In this document: positions 9,741-20,000 of the stretch, piece by piece
How positions within the stretch are numbered: the first letter of the stretch is position 1
Layout of the letters: every line of letters starts with the position of its first letter
Source: Ferrimonas gelatinilytica
Lineage (GTDB): Bacteria > Pseudomonadota > Gammaproteobacteria > Enterobacterales > Shewanellaceae
Assembly: GCF_039544205.1 (NCBI RefSeq)
Contig: NZ_BAABLF010000005.1
Span: 372,001-436,000 of the forward strand
Reading direction: 5' to 3'
Length of the DNA: 64,000 nt
Notes under the pieces: model-generated
What the model saw: the letters and a program-made list of their open reading frames with translations, nothing else
Told to the model about the DNA's origin: nothing
Databases searched by the model: none
Program-made: the position numbers and the translations under genes

Positions 9741-10172
9741 ATGTCCATGCGCTTCTATCTGCTCGACTTGGATACCATGCACTTCGAGGGCATGGTGGCT
9801 GCAGATGGCCCCCATATAAAACAGATGGGCGGCGTCAGTATTCCCATCGGGGAAGCCTCCCTGCACTTTGGTGATCCCATCTCCCCGGGCTGGCGACTTC
9901 ACGGCCCCCACTGCACCCTGGAACTGCCCACCCTGGACAAGGAGCAGGTGCTCGCTCTGGCCGCCCACTTCGGTCTGCCCATCCGCACTTCCCCCGCCGA
10001 ACGGCCCTCCGGCGGTGACTTCCTGCGCAGTCCCGCCTTTGCCGGACTCTGCCACTGGGTGCGACGACACCCCGATAAAGCCAAGAAGATCTACCAGGGT
10101 GCCCATCAACGTACGCCGGGCTGGCTCGATGTGTGTAACGCGGCCAACGCCATCGCCGACGACGAAGCCTGA
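9741..10172 (+). CDS. Conserved hypothetical protein
   Basis: This is a 143-residue soluble protein with no signal peptide or membrane segment, and I do not recognise the family. The ATG at 9741 was preferred to 9726 because GGGGGA ends seven bases upstream of it. The sequence begins MSMRFYLLDLDTMHFEG and is mixed alpha/beta with several His and Pro residues. It could bind a small ligand, but no catalytic motif stands out. It lies between the YgjV-like gene and the lytic transglycosylase, both on the same strand. Confidence 0.6.
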   Translation: MSMRFYLLDLDTMHFEGMVAADGPHIKQMGGVSIPIGEASLHFGDPISPGWRLHGPHCTLELPTLDKEQVLALAAHFGLPIRTSPAERPSGGDFLRSPAFAGLCHWVRRHPDKAKKIYQGAHQRTPGWLDVCNAANAIADDEA

Positions 10173-10318
10173 CGGATGCGGAAATAACACCGGAGCGAGT
10201 TAACATTCTGAGAGCGCTGATCGCCGAAGGTAAAGGCAGGGTGACCATTGGGTAACAGTTGAAGGCTTTTTCGCTGAAATACGGGACGCTTGCCCCCGAT
10301 TCTGGCAAAGTCCGCGCG

Positions 10319-10972
10319 ATGAAATTGACTCTGCCCAAGACCATACTCGCCGTCCTGTCACTTCTGCTCTTCGTCATGGTGCTGGTGGAGCGCTTTAACA
10401 GTGGCCAACCACCGCGCATCGCACTGCGCCTGCCGCCGCTGCACAGCGACAGCCCGCCGTTTTCTAAAGAGGTGGCAGATTACGCCCCCAGGCTCGCCAA
10501 TGCCTACCACCTCGAGCCGGAGACCGCGGAAACCTTCGCAGCCTACATTCTCGAATCGGCCGCTTACTCCGGCGTACCCAAAGAGCTGCTGGCCGCCCTG
10601 ATCCAGATCGAGAGCCACTTTCGCGACGATGCCGTCTCCTCCGTCGGTGCCGTCGGTCCAGCCCAGATCATGCCCAATATCTGGGGGGAGAGCTGCGGTG
10701 ACGTCCATGAAACCCGTAACAACGTCCTCTGCGCCGGCGTCGTGCTCAGCCACTACAAACAGCGTTTTTGCGAAGGGGACGCCTCCCCCTACGCCTGCGC
10801 GCTGAGCCTCTATAACGTCGGGCCCGGTAATCTACGCCGGGCACCGGATCAGGGAACCGCTGCAGCCACCCGCTACCTGAACAAGATGTCACGCTCACTG
10901 GGGCGCTTCGATTATTCGACCCTCATTGAACCGCTGGGATCGGGCACCCCGATGCTGGCAGAGCATTTCTGA
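10319..10972 (+). CDS. Membrane-anchored lytic transglycosylase (SLT domain)
   Basis: This 217-residue murein lytic transglycosylase cleaves the MurNAc-GlcNAc bond in peptidoglycan. An N-terminal signal anchor (TILAVLSLLLFVMVLV) places it in the periplasm. The SLT domain covers about residues 75-205, with the catalytic Glu in IQIESHF, then VGPAQIMP and SLYNVGPG, all typical of the family-1 fold. Two cysteines around the CGD and NNVLC region may form a disulfide. The ATG at 10319 was chosen because it directly precedes the anchor; a TTG at 10259 would add 20 unlikely residues. Confidence 0.87.
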   Translation: MKLTLPKTILAVLSLLLFVMVLVERFNSGQPPRIALRLPPLHSDSPPFSKEVADYAPRLANAYHLEPETAETFAAYILESAAYSGVPKELLAALIQIESHFRDDAVSSVGAVGPAQIMPNIWGESCGDVHETRNNVLCAGVVLSHYKQRFCEGDASPYACALSLYNVGPGNLRRAPDQGTAAATRYLNKMSRSLGRFDYSTLIEPLGSGTPMLAEHF

Positions 10973-11079
10973 CGCCAGAGGGTAAAAAGCCCTTGCTAGC
11001 ACAACCCTTGTCTGGCCAACATTGGGGCATTAGCATGGCATCGGCTTACCCTACCCCATCAATCTCTCTGAGCGACGCC

Positions 11080-11802
11080 ATGCCCCTGAACATCCTCCAT
11101 CTCGACCCTGACCTGGTTGCCATCGACAAACCCGCCGGAATGCTGGTCCATCGCGGCGAACGAGCCAGCCACGGGGGCGAGCCGGTGCTGCAGGCGTTGC
11201 GCCGTCAGTTGGGGCAACGTCTCTACCCGGTACACCGTCTGGACAAGGCCACTTCCGGCGTGCTGATCATGGCACTCTCCCCCGAGGTAGCATCAAGGCT
11301 GGTGGCCCAGTGGTCAGAGGTTGAGAAACACTATCTGGCGGTTGTCCGCGGTCACCTGTCGGACTGCCAGCTGGACCTTCCCTTGGCAGCCCCGAGGGAT
11401 CGCTTTGACCCCCACTGGACGCCGGGGCCGGAAAAGCCGGCCCAGACCCGCTTCACGGCTCTGGCCCAGGTAGAACTGCCCCTGGCCATCGATAAGTATC
11501 CCTGCTCCCGCTACTCCCTGGTCCGCTGCCAACCATTGACCGGACGAAAACACCAGATCCGCCGTCACCTGCGTCATCTTGGCCATCCGATCCTGTGCGA
11601 CACCCGTTACGGCAAGAATCGCCACTACCACCACTTCCGTGATCAGGTGAGGATAGACCGGATGCTGCTGCACTGCGAGCAGCTCCGGTTAACCCATCCG
11701 GTAAGTGGCGAGCCCATGATCCTGAGCGCAGAGCCGGACCCGGTCTTCCTGCGCGCTCTGACCTATCTCGGTCTCAAACCCAACGGCGAAAGCTCAGGTT
11801 AA
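11080..11802 (+). CDS. truC: tRNA pseudouridine(65) synthase
   Basis: This 240-residue RluA-family pseudouridine synthase modifies uridine 65 in tRNAs if it follows TruC. The catalytic Asp lies in HRLDKATSG. The later segments SRYSLV, LTGRKHQIRRHLRHLGHPI and MLLHCEQLRLTHP match the characteristic TruC pattern, including the region just before the C-terminal strand. The ATG at 11080 fits the family N-terminus (ILHLDPDLVAIDKP). The frame is open upstream to 10993, but those residues look non-homologous. Confidence 0.85.
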   Translation: MPLNILHLDPDLVAIDKPAGMLVHRGERASHGGEPVLQALRRQLGQRLYPVHRLDKATSGVLIMALSPEVASRLVAQWSEVEKHYLAVVRGHLSDCQLDLPLAAPRDRFDPHWTPGPEKPAQTRFTALAQVELPLAIDKYPCSRYSLVRCQPLTGRKHQIRRHLRHLGHPILCDTRYGKNRHYHHFRDQVRIDRMLLHCEQLRLTHPVSGEPMILSAEPDPVFLRALTYLGLKPNGESSG

Positions 11803-11982
11803 ATCAAACGCTTGTGCTTCTTTTTGGTTGTTACCCTTGGCAACGGCGCAACGGGAGATGAATCACAAGAATGTGACGGCAGCGCCCCGGCGCGATCAAG
11901 AGTTGAGCAGTCAGCATTCTTGCCCGTGACAGTGGCTCCGCCGCACTGCTATGGTCGGCGGCCATTGTTATGAGAGACCACG

Positions 11983-12363
11983 ATGAAACAGCTTGTTCCA
12001 GTTTTGTTTTTGGCCTTAGGCCTGGCCGGTTGCAGCAGCCTGGGCGAGGATCTGCGTGACGGTCGTACCGGTACCGTCGAGCGCGGGCTCGCCTCCTACT
12101 ACGCCAACAAATACCAGGGCCGGACCACCGCCAATGGCGAGCGATTCGATCAGAATGCCATGACCGCCGCGCACAAAACCCTGCCATTCAATACCCGGGT
12201 GCGGGTGACCAACGTGGACACCGGCAAGAGCATCGTCGTAAGGATTAACGACCGCGGACCCTTTGTCAGCGGGCGGATCATCGATCTCAGCCGCCGGGGC
12301 TTTGGTCAGTTAGGAAACCTCAATGCGGGCCTGGTCGAGGTAACAATGGAGGTGCTGCCCTAA
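11983..12363 (+). CDS. RlpA-like double-psi beta-barrel lipoprotein
   Basis: This 126-residue small lipoprotein has the signal sequence lipobox LAGC (Cys17), followed by one double-psi beta-barrel domain (GLASYYANKYQGRTTANG, then NDRGPF and DLSRRGF). RlpA proteins bind denuded glycan strands at the septum, and some cleave them. This one lacks the SPOR domain of full-length RlpA, so it is a short form. Its role is probably in the cell wall, which fits the lytic transglycosylase nearby, but it is not in an operon with it. Confidence 0.85.
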   Translation: MKQLVPVLFLALGLAGCSSLGEDLRDGRTGTVERGLASYYANKYQGRTTANGERFDQNAMTAAHKTLPFNTRVRVTNVDTGKSIVVRINDRGPFVSGRIIDLSRRGFGQLGNLNAGLVEVTMEVLP

Positions 12364-12432
12364 CCTCCTGCTTCGCCATATCCGTCTCGCTTGAGGCAGA
12401 GATTGTTGCCCCAGCGGGGGCCGGACGATATA

Positions 12433-12535
12433 AGGGGCGGGTGACAGTCACATGGGCAAAGGTTCACACCCTGTGGATTTGGCGCTGTTCCGGTCGAAGC
12501 CCCGGTAGCCAGGGCTTACCTTTACCTCTGCCCCT
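12433..12535 (+). promoter_or_regulatory. Structured leader RNA candidate, loosely GEMM-like
   Basis: A long-range stem closes this segment: AGGGGC (12433-12438) pairs with GCCCCT (12530-12535), extended by GGTGA with TTACC. Inside are GGGCAAAGG and GGTAGCCAGGGCTTACC, which resemble two conserved blocks of c-di-GMP-I (GEMM) riboswitches. The middle block (ACGCAAAGCC) is not clearly present, so class membership is doubtful. It precedes the secreted beta-propeller gene. A second 8-bp stem (GTGCTAAG / CTTGGCAC) lies just upstream of that gene's ribosome binding site. Confidence 0.3.
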
Positions 12536-12630
12536 GTGGTATGCCCTGTCGAGAAAAAAATTCCCAATTCGGGCGCACGGGTGCTAAGCCAGTAGGAGGC
12601 AATCTCAGTCCCTTGGCACAAGGAGAGGCA

Positions 12631-13665
12631 ATGACACCGCGGCACACCCCCTTTTTCACACTCCTGACCCTGCTGCTCACCCTGTGTCTGCTGCCTTCCG
12701 GTTCGGCGCAGGCCAACCCCAGCGAGGAACCTGCCCTGTCCGAATGGCGGGTCCCCTGGGGAGGCCGTCCGCGAGACCCGGCTGTCGCGCCGGATGGCAA
12801 GGTCTGGTTTTGTGGCCAGGCCGGCAACTACCTGGGCCGGTTCGACCCGCATACCGAAGCCTTTACCCGCTTCGAGCTGCCCGAGGGTACTCACCCCCAC
12901 AACCTGATCATCGACGAGGCCGGGACCGTCTGGTATGCGGGAAACCAGAATGCGCATATCGGGGCCCTGGACCCCGCGTCGGGCCAGATCCGGCAATACC
13001 CCCTGCCTGCGGGCGTGACGGATCCCCACACTCTTATCTTTGGCGAGCCTAATCAGATCTGGTTTACCGCGCAGTGGAGTAATGTCGTGGGCCTTCTGGA
13101 GACGGACAGTGGCAAGGTCACCGTCTACCCGATGCCAACCCCCCAGGCCCGTCCCTACGGTATAAAGCGAGACAGGGAGGGCACCGTCTGGGTGGTGTTG
13201 CTGGGAACCCATAAGCTGGCGAAGATCAGGCCGGAGAGCTTCGAGGTCACGGAGATCCCTCTGCCCCACGTGGACGCCCGCCCCCGCCGGTTGGAGATCG
13301 ACCCCAGGGGGGATATCTGGTACGCCGACTATGGCCGCAGCACCTTGGGACGCTACCAACCCGCCCGGCGAAAGGTGACCGAGTTTCCCCTCTCGCCCCA
13401 GCCCCACAGCCTCCCCTACGGTACCGCTTTGGACCACCTTGGCTGGGTCTGGGTCGCACTGACCGGTGAAAAGCCCAACGTCCTGGTGGCCTTTGATACG
13501 GCCGAGACTCGCATCGTCTACCGTCTCGGTGTCCCCAGCGGCGGTGCGGTACGCTACATGATCCACCACGGCCAAAACCTCTGGTTTGGGGTCGACACCG
13601 GCTACCTGGCCCGGGTCACGCTGCCCAGCTCAGCCCCAGCATCCAATCTGCACCCGAGCGAGTGA
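12631..13665 (+). CDS. Secreted virginiamycin-B-lyase-like beta-propeller protein
   Basis: This 344-residue protein is exported: the signal peptide runs to about SGSAQANP. The rest is made of blade-like repeats with the recurring pattern VWFxxQxxNxxGxxD (KVWFCGQ, TVWYAGN, QIWFTAQ, TVWVVLL, DIWYADY, WVWVALT), as in Vgb/streptogramin lyases and NHL propellers. True Vgb enzymes open cyclic streptogramins, but most chromosomal relatives have unknown roles, so lyase activity is not asserted. The ATG at 12631 follows a strong AGGAGAG site. The longer frame from 12541 overlaps the structured leader and is not needed. Confidence 0.78.
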   Translation: MTPRHTPFFTLLTLLLTLCLLPSGSAQANPSEEPALSEWRVPWGGRPRDPAVAPDGKVWFCGQAGNYLGRFDPHTEAFTRFELPEGTHPHNLIIDEAGTVWYAGNQNAHIGALDPASGQIRQYPLPAGVTDPHTLIFGEPNQIWFTAQWSNVVGLLETDSGKVTVYPMPTPQARPYGIKRDREGTVWVVLLGTHKLAKIRPESFEVTEIPLPHVDARPRRLEIDPRGDIWYADYGRSTLGRYQPARRKVTEFPLSPQPHSLPYGTALDHLGWVWVALTGEKPNVLVAFDTAETRIVYRLGVPSGGAVRYMIHHGQNLWFGVDTGYLARVTLPSSAPASNLHPSE

Positions 13666-13963
13666 GCCCACAGCCGCAGGTTTCAGCCATAAAGCACTCT
13701 GGGCGGTTTTAAGGGAGTAAAAGGCTATTTTTCCGGATTATTTTCCCATTTTTAGGCGAAAAAAGCATCACTAATGGGTCAAGGCACGTGGGCAATCCTG
13801 CGGAGAAAACCGCAAAATATGGGGCTTTGCGCCCATACTGGAGAGGCAATCCGGGACAAATTCATCGGTTGCTGCCAGTAAACTTCAGATTGCCCATAAC
13901 AATGGGACAAAAATCTTGTATACTTGCGCGGAATTTTGGCGCTGATTTTTTATAGAGTGAAAA
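13666..13963 (+). promoter_or_regulatory. fusA2 leader and promoter region with repeats
   Basis: This 298-base non-coding region holds GGGCAATCC (13790), AGGCAATCC (13844) and the reverse complement GATTGCCC (13888), plus an inverted TATGGG/CCCATA (13818-13837). A TATACT at 13919-13924 is a plausible -10 element, with no clear -35 at the right distance. It is AT-richer than its surroundings. The repeats could be operator sites or fold into a leader hairpin; their function is unknown. Confidence 0.4.
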
Positions 13964-16054
13964 ATGGCTGACTTATCCAAGTACCGTAACATTGGTATCT
14001 TCGCACACGTAGATGCCGGTAAAACCACCTCCACCGAGCGTATCCTGAAGCTGACCGGTAAGATCCACAAGACCGGTGAAGTACACGATGGCGCCGCCAC
14101 CACCGACTTCATGGAGCAGGAAGCTGAGCGTGGTATTACCATTCAGTCTGCTGCCACTACCTGTTTCTGGAACGATCACCGTCTGAACATCATCGACACC
14201 CCTGGGCACGTTGACTTCACCGTTGAAGTTTACCGCTCCCTGAAGGTACTGGATGGTGGTGTTGGCGTATTCTGTGGTTCCGGTGGCGTTGAGCCCCAGT
14301 CCGAAACCAACTGGCGCTACGCGAACGAATCCGAAGTAGCTCGTCTGATCTTCGTGAACAAGCTGGACCGTATGGGTGCAGACTTCTACCGCGTCGTTGA
14401 CCAGGTGAAGAACGTACTGGGTGCCCGCCCGCTGGTGATGACCCTGCCGATCGGCATCGAAGACGACTTCAAAGGCGTAGTCGACGTTCTGTCTCAGAAA
14501 GCTTACATCTGGGATGACTCCGGCCTGCCGGAGAACTACGAAGTGGTTGATATCCCGGCCGAACTGGTTGACGACGCTGCCGCTTACCGCGAAGAGCTGA
14601 TCGAAACCGCGCTGGAAGCCGACGAAGATCTGCTGATGGAGTACCTGGAAGAGGGCACTGAGCCGTCCATGGACGAGATCAAGCGCTGCATCCGTCAAGG
14701 TACCCGCGACCTGATGTTCTTCCCGACCTACTGTGGTTCCGCGTTCAAGAACAAAGGTATCCAGCTGGTTCTCGACGCCGTTGTTGACTACCTGCCCTCC
14801 CCGACCGACGTACCGCCGCAGGATCTGACCGATCCTGAAACCGGTGAAGCGACTGGTGAGGTGGCTACCGTATCTGCCGAAGAGCCGCTGCGCGCCCTGG
14901 CGTTTAAGATCATGGACGACCGTTTCGGCGCCCTGACCTTCATCCGCATCTACTCCGGTGTATTGAACAAGGGTGACACCATCCTGAACTCCGCCACCGG
15001 CAAGACCGAGCGTATCGGCCGCATGGTAGAGATGCACGCTAACGACCGTACCGAGATCACCCGCGCACAAGCCGGTGACATCATCGCGGTTGTGGGCATG
15101 AAGAACGTGCAGACCGGTCACACCCTGTGTGATCCTAAGCATGAGTGCACCCTGGAGCCGATGATCTTCCCGGAGCCGGTGATCTCCATCGCCGTTGAGC
15201 CGAAGGACAAAGGTTCCGTCGAGAAGATGGGTATCGCCATCGGTAAGATGGTTGCCGAAGATCCCTCCTTCCAGGTTGAAACCGACGAAGAGTCCGGTCA
15301 AACCATCCTGAAGGGCATGGGCGAACTGCACCTGGACATCAAAGTAGACATCCTCAAGCGTACCTACGGCGTAGAGATGGTAGTGGGTCAGCCGCAGGTG
15401 GCCTACCGCGAAACCATCACCACTCCGGTTGAAGACAGCTACACCCACAAGAAGCAGTCTGGTGGTTCCGGTCAGTTCGGTAAGATCGACTACCGCATCA
15501 AGCCTGGCGAGCAGGGCTCCGGCTTCAAGTTCACCTCCACCGTTGTGGGCGGTAACGTGCCGAAAGAGTTCTGGCCTGCCATTGAGAAAGGCTTCAAGGG
15601 CATGATGGAAACCGGTCCGCTGGCTGGCTTCCCGGTTCTGGACGTTGAAGTTGAGCTGTTCGACGGTGGCTTCCACGCCGTTGACTCCTCCGCCATCGCG
15701 TTCGAAATCGCCGCCAAAGGCGCCTTCCGTCAGTCCATGCCTAAGGCCGGCCCGCAGCTGCTGGAGCCGATCATGAAGGTGGACGTCTTCACTCCGGAAG
15801 ATCACGTGGGTGACGTTATCGGTGACCTGAACCGTCGTCGCGGCATGATCAAGGACCAAGAAGCGGGCGTTACCGGCGTTCGCATCAAGGCAGACGTACC
15901 GCTGTCCGAGATGTTTGGCTACATCGGTCACCTGCGTACCATCACCTCCGGCCGTGGCCAGTTCTCCATGGAGTTCAGCCACTACGCCCAGTGCCCGCAG
16001 AACGTTGCCGAAGCAGTTATCGCCGAAGCCAAAGAGAAAAACGCTAAGAAGTAA
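13964..16054 (+). CDS. fusA2: Elongation factor G, EF-G2 type
   Basis: This 696-residue translational GTPase works in ribosome translocation or recycling. G1 is AHVDAGKTTS, G3 is DTPGHVDFT and G4 is NKLDRMGADF. Domains II-V follow, with the GELHLDIKVDIL and SGGSGQFGKI segments. The sequence matches the second, stand-alone EF-G of Vibrio and Shewanella more than the str-operon EF-G, and no rps or tuf genes are adjacent. Codon usage is visibly biased compared with neighbours (GGT, CGT, GAA, CTG), which suggests high expression. A strong terminator follows. The long antisense frame opposite it is a codon-bias shadow. Confidence 0.92.
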   Translation: MADLSKYRNIGIFAHVDAGKTTSTERILKLTGKIHKTGEVHDGAATTDFMEQEAERGITIQSAATTCFWNDHRLNIIDTPGHVDFTVEVYRSLKVLDGGVGVFCGSGGVEPQSETNWRYANESEVARLIFVNKLDRMGADFYRVVDQVKNVLGARPLVMTLPIGIEDDFKGVVDVLSQKAYIWDDSGLPENYEVVDIPAELVDDAAAYREELIETALEADEDLLMEYLEEGTEPSMDEIKRCIRQGTRDLMFFPTYCGSAFKNKGIQLVLDAVVDYLPSPTDVPPQDLTDPETGEATGEVATVSAEEPLRALAFKIMDDRFGALTFIRIYSGVLNKGDTILNSATGKTERIGRMVEMHANDRTEITRAQAGDIIAVVGMKNVQTGHTLCDPKHECTLEPMIFPEPVISIAVEPKDKGSVEKMGIAIGKMVAEDPSFQVETDEESGQTILKGMGELHLDIKVDILKRTYGVEMVVGQPQVAYRETITTPVEDSYTHKKQSGGSGQFGKIDYRIKPGEQGSGFKFTSTVVGGNVPKEFWPAIEKGFKGMMETGPLAGFPVLDVEVELFDGGFHAVDSSAIAFEIAAKGAFRQSMPKAGPQLLEPIMKVDVFTPEDHVGDVIGDLNRRRGMIKDQEAGVTGVRIKADVPLSEMFGYIGHLRTITSGRGQFSMEFSHYAQCPQNVAEAVIAEAKEKNAKK

Positions 16055-16077
16055 TTCCTGGCCGTTGACCCTTTGAT

Positions 16078-16105
16078 AAACCCCGCCATCTGGCGGGGTT
16101 TTTTA
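16078..16105 (+). terminator. Rho-independent terminator after fusA2
   Basis: The stem AAACCCCGCCA / TGGCGGGGTTT with a two-base loop is followed by a T run, 24 bases after the stop codon. The T-tract is on the plus strand. Confidence 0.92.
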
Positions 16106-16139
16106 TTACCCGGATAACGACAACAACCTGGCTAAAGGC

Positions 16140-16850
16140 TCACTGCGATTCTCGATCCCCTCTTTCCTGCTTCTCCAACGGCCGCTCCGGCCCATCAGCC
16201 TGCCGCCACAATTCGCCAATGCAATCCTCCTCAACCGGATCGGCCGGCGGGTCATATTCCCAGTCATAGTGCTTACGCCTTGGCAGGGGGTCATCACGCC
16301 AAAACCACAACGCGCCGAGAACGCCTCCCACGGCGCCAAACAGGTGTGTTTCGAAGGAGATCCCTTCGTACCTTGGCAATATGCCGTAGATCATCCCTCC
16401 GAACATGAAAAATGCCGCCATCATCAGGGCGAGGGAGCGCGGATCCCTTCGCAGCAGGCTCGCCACCAACAGAAAGAAGAAGATCCCATGGGTCAGGCCA
16501 CTGGCGCCAAAGTGAAAGCTCATCCGCCCCACCAGCCAGACCCCAGCACCTGAGACCAGCCAGATCAGGGCGATCACTTTGAACCGGCAGCGGGGGTAAC
16601 CGTAAAGCAGCGCAGTGCCCAAGATAAGCAAACCGGTGCTGTTGGCCGCCAGGTGCGCCGCATCCCCGTGGATCAGCGGTGCAGTCAGGATCCCCAGCAG
16701 ACCAGCGGTATGGCGGGGCAGCACACCGTAATGACCCAAATAAAGACCAAACAGCTGCTCCCAGAGCCATATCCCCCAGAGCACCAGGGTAAAGGCAGTG
16801 GCAATCAACAGGCTTTGCTTAAACTGGGTGAGGTGGTGCGCCACTCTCAT
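16140..16850 (-). CDS. Rhomboid-family intramembrane serine protease
   Basis: This 236-residue protein cleaves transmembrane segments of other proteins within the membrane. It has about six hydrophobic helices. The catalytic dyad is visible as Ser in FGASGLTHG and His in ETHLFGAVGG. An HGDAAHLAANS segment corresponds to the conserved helix-2 HxxxNS region. The ATG at 16850 is preceded by a GGGGGGAGG site and gives a normal cytoplasmic N-terminus, so the upstream frame to 16961 is rejected. The last 50 residues are a charged cytoplasmic tail. It faces fusA2 tail to tail. Confidence 0.87.
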   Translation of the reverse strand: MRVAHHLTQFKQSLLIATAFTLVLWGIWLWEQLFGLYLGHYGVLPRHTAGLLGILTAPLIHGDAAHLAANSTGLLILGTALLYGYPRCRFKVIALIWLVSGAGVWLVGRMSFHFGASGLTHGIFFFLLVASLLRRDPRSLALMMAAFFMFGGMIYGILPRYEGISFETHLFGAVGGVLGALWFWRDDPLPRRKHYDWEYDPPADPVEEDCIGELWRQADGPERPLEKQERGDRESQ

Positions 16851-17072
16851 CGGTACGCCTCCCCCCACGCACTGCCGCCGCAGCGCATTGATCCATTGAG
16901 CGCGTGGTGTATCACCCACCACCTCCCTGCATCCTTGTGACGCCCCCGGGATAAGAGCCATTCAGCCCTTAAAACGAGACAAGGCTCACAGGCCTGAGAG
17001 GGATCTCCACGCCGTGCCCACCAAAGCGATATCATCTGTGACAATTTGTGAATCAACTTTCGATCCTCGCCC

Positions 17073-20000
17073 ATGACCTCAAGCCCCTCCGCGTATACCC
17101 TCACACTGGATCACCAAACCCACGATGTCGAGCACGGCGTCCGCCTGCTGGACTGGTTGAAAATCCAGGGCGTACAGGTTCCCGCCCTCTGCCAACACAA
17201 TAGTAACGGGCCTAAGACCGCCTGCGATCTCTGTGTGGTCGAGGTCGATGGTCAGCTGCAACGCAGCTGTGAGGTGCGGGTGAACCGGGAACTGGTGATC
17301 GTCTCCGAATCCGATGCCATCACCGCCCATCGCCAGGCGGCGCTGAAACGGATCCTCAAAGACCATACCGCAGATTGCGACGCCCCCTGCCAGACCGCCT
17401 GTCCCGCCGAAGTGGACGTTCAGAGTTACCTGCATCACATTGCCGCCGGCGAGCCGGTGCAAGCCAATGCGGTGATCAAGCAGACCCTGCCGATGTCTCT
17501 CTCCATCGGCCGCGTCTGCCCTGCCTTCTGTGAACGTGATTGCCGCCGCTCCCTGGTGGATGAGCCGCTGGCCATACGCCAGCTCAAACGTCACGCGGCG
17601 GATTGTGACCTGGCACAGGAAACGCCGGTTCTGGCGCCCATCGCGCCCTCAACCGGCAAGCGCGTAGCAATCATCGGTGCCGGCCCCGCCGGCTTGTCCG
17701 CCGGTTACTTCCTGAGCCATGCAGGCGTCGCGGTGGATATCTTCGAGGCCGCCGACGAACCCGGCGGCTGGTTGCGCTATGGGATCCCGGAGTACCGTCT
17801 TCCTAAGGCGATACTGGCCAAGGAGATCGCCCTGATGTGCCGGGCCGGCATGCAGATCCACACCGGTTTAAAGCTGGGGCGGGATCTGGAACTGGCGCAG
17901 CTGAGTCAACAATACGACGCGGTCTGCCTGGCGGTCGGGGCCCAGAAAGCGGTAGCACTCGACTACCCGGGCAGCGAACTGGACGGGATGCTGCTCGGGG
18001 TGGATTACCTGCGTGCCGCCAATGCCGGCCAACCCACGGCGCTGGGCAAGCGGGTGGCGGTGATCGGCGGCGGCAATACCGCCATCGATTGTGCCCGCAC
18101 TGCGCTGCGCCAGGGGGCGGAGGTCACCCTGGTCTATCGCCGCACCAAGGCAGAGATGCCGGCGGAGGATTACGAGATCCATGAGGCCGAGGTGGAGGGG
18201 GTGAACTTCCTTTTCCTCGCCAACCCGGTAGAAAACCGCGCCGATGATGACGGACGCATCGCCCAGGTGGGATTTGAGACCCTTCAACTGGGGCCTGAGG
18301 ACGCCTCAGGGCGCCGCCGTCCGGAACCCACTGGCGAGGTGCAGTGGCACGCGTTCGATACGGTGATCGCCGCCGTCAGCCAACAGACACAGATCGACTT
18401 CGTCCCCGAGGGTAGCCTGCCCCTGACCCGCTGGCGCACCGCCGACGCCTGCCCCGACACCTTCCGGCTCGGGGAGGATGGTCTGTTTGCCATCGGCGAC
18501 TTCCGTCTGGGTCCCGCCACCGCCGTCGAGGCGATCGGGGATGGCCGGCGCTGCGCCGAGGCGATGCTGGACTACTTCAGACAGGGCGAATTCCAGCCCC
18601 GTCAGCCCGGCTATAACGCCCGCAAAGCCAAAACTCTGGCCGAGGTTGAGGTGCGCTGCTTCGAGGGGGTTACTCCGGCGCCTCGAAGCATCATGCCAGA
18701 ACAGGCTATCGGCGAGCGGACCAGCCGTTTCAGCGAGGTGGAGCTGGGTTTTAGCGTCGATGACGCCATCGCCGAAGCCGCACGCTGTCTCGCCTGCGGC
18801 TGCCAGAAAAGCCAGGCATGCGGCCTGCGTGACGCCGCGAGCCTGTACCGGATCAAGGATGCGGATCTCGATAAGCGTTGGTCACCGCAACGGCCGGTGG
18901 ATGATAGCAGCCCCTTCATCCGCTTCGATCCCAACCGCTGCATCCGCTGTGGTGCCTGCGTGGAGGCCTGCCAGAACCAGGGGGTTCACAACGTCCTGAA
19001 CTTTGCCGACGGGGAGTGTCAGCAGCCGGTCCGGATCGGCGACGGCACCCTGATGGCCAACTCCGCCTGTGTCCAGTGCGGACTCTGTGTCCAGGCCTGC
19101 CCGGTTGGCGCCCTGACCGAGAAAACCCTCAATCAGTACGGGGCGCGGCCAGCGCTGAAAACCGTCGATACCCTCTGTACCTATTGCGGCGTCGGTTGTG
19201 GCCTGACCCTGCATGTCGACGAGGTAAAGAACCGTGTTGTGAAGATCACCGGCAACGAGGCCTCCCCGGTCAACCAGGGAATGCTCTGCGTAAAGGGACG
19301 ATTCGGCTTCGACTTCCTTCACTCCCCCGAGCGCCTTACCCAGCCCCTGGTCCGCAAGGCGGGACAACTGGTGCCGGTTTCCTGGGAGGAGGCGCTGGTT
19401 ACCCTGGCCGAACGCCTCGGCGCCATCAAGGCGAAGCACGGCGGCAACGCCCTGGCCGGACTCTCCTCTGCCAAGACCACCAACGAGGAGAACTTCCTGT
19501 TCCAGAAGTTTGTCCGCACCCTACTTGGCAGCAACAATGTGGATCACTGTGCCCGCCTCTGCCACGCCACCACGGTCACTGGCCTGGAGCCAGCCATCGG
19601 CAGCGGCGCCATGACCAACGACCTGGCCACTCTGGACCAGGCGGATCTCATCGTGCTGATCGGCAGCGACACCAGCAATGCCCATCCCATCATTGCCTCC
19701 CGCATCAAGCAGGCGGTGAAGCAGGGCAAGATCCGTTTGGTGGTGGTGGACCCCCGTCGCATCGACATGGCAGAGCATGCGGAACTGGTGGTCAATCAGC
19801 GCAGTGGCACCGACGTCATGCTGATCAATGCGGTGATGCAGCAGATCCTGGTCAACAACTGGCAGGATGAGGCGTATATCGCTGCACGAACCCAGGGGTT
19901 CGACGGGCTCAAGTCTGAGGTGATGCGGGAGGAGTACGGCCTCGACAATGCCGCCACCCTCACCGGGGTCCCGGCAGAGAAGATCGCCCAACTGGCTCGC

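Noticed and set aside
12400..12631. Cobalamin riboswitch as explanation of the beta-propeller leader
   Set aside because: The conserved B12-box and core blocks are not present in order.
12448..13575. 375-codon antisense frame opposite the beta-propeller gene
   Set aside because: No family resemblance; the plus-strand gene has a signal peptide and repeats.
13973..15982. 669-codon open frame antisense to fusA2
   Set aside because: It mirrors EF-G codons almost end to end and resembles no protein family; a bias shadow.
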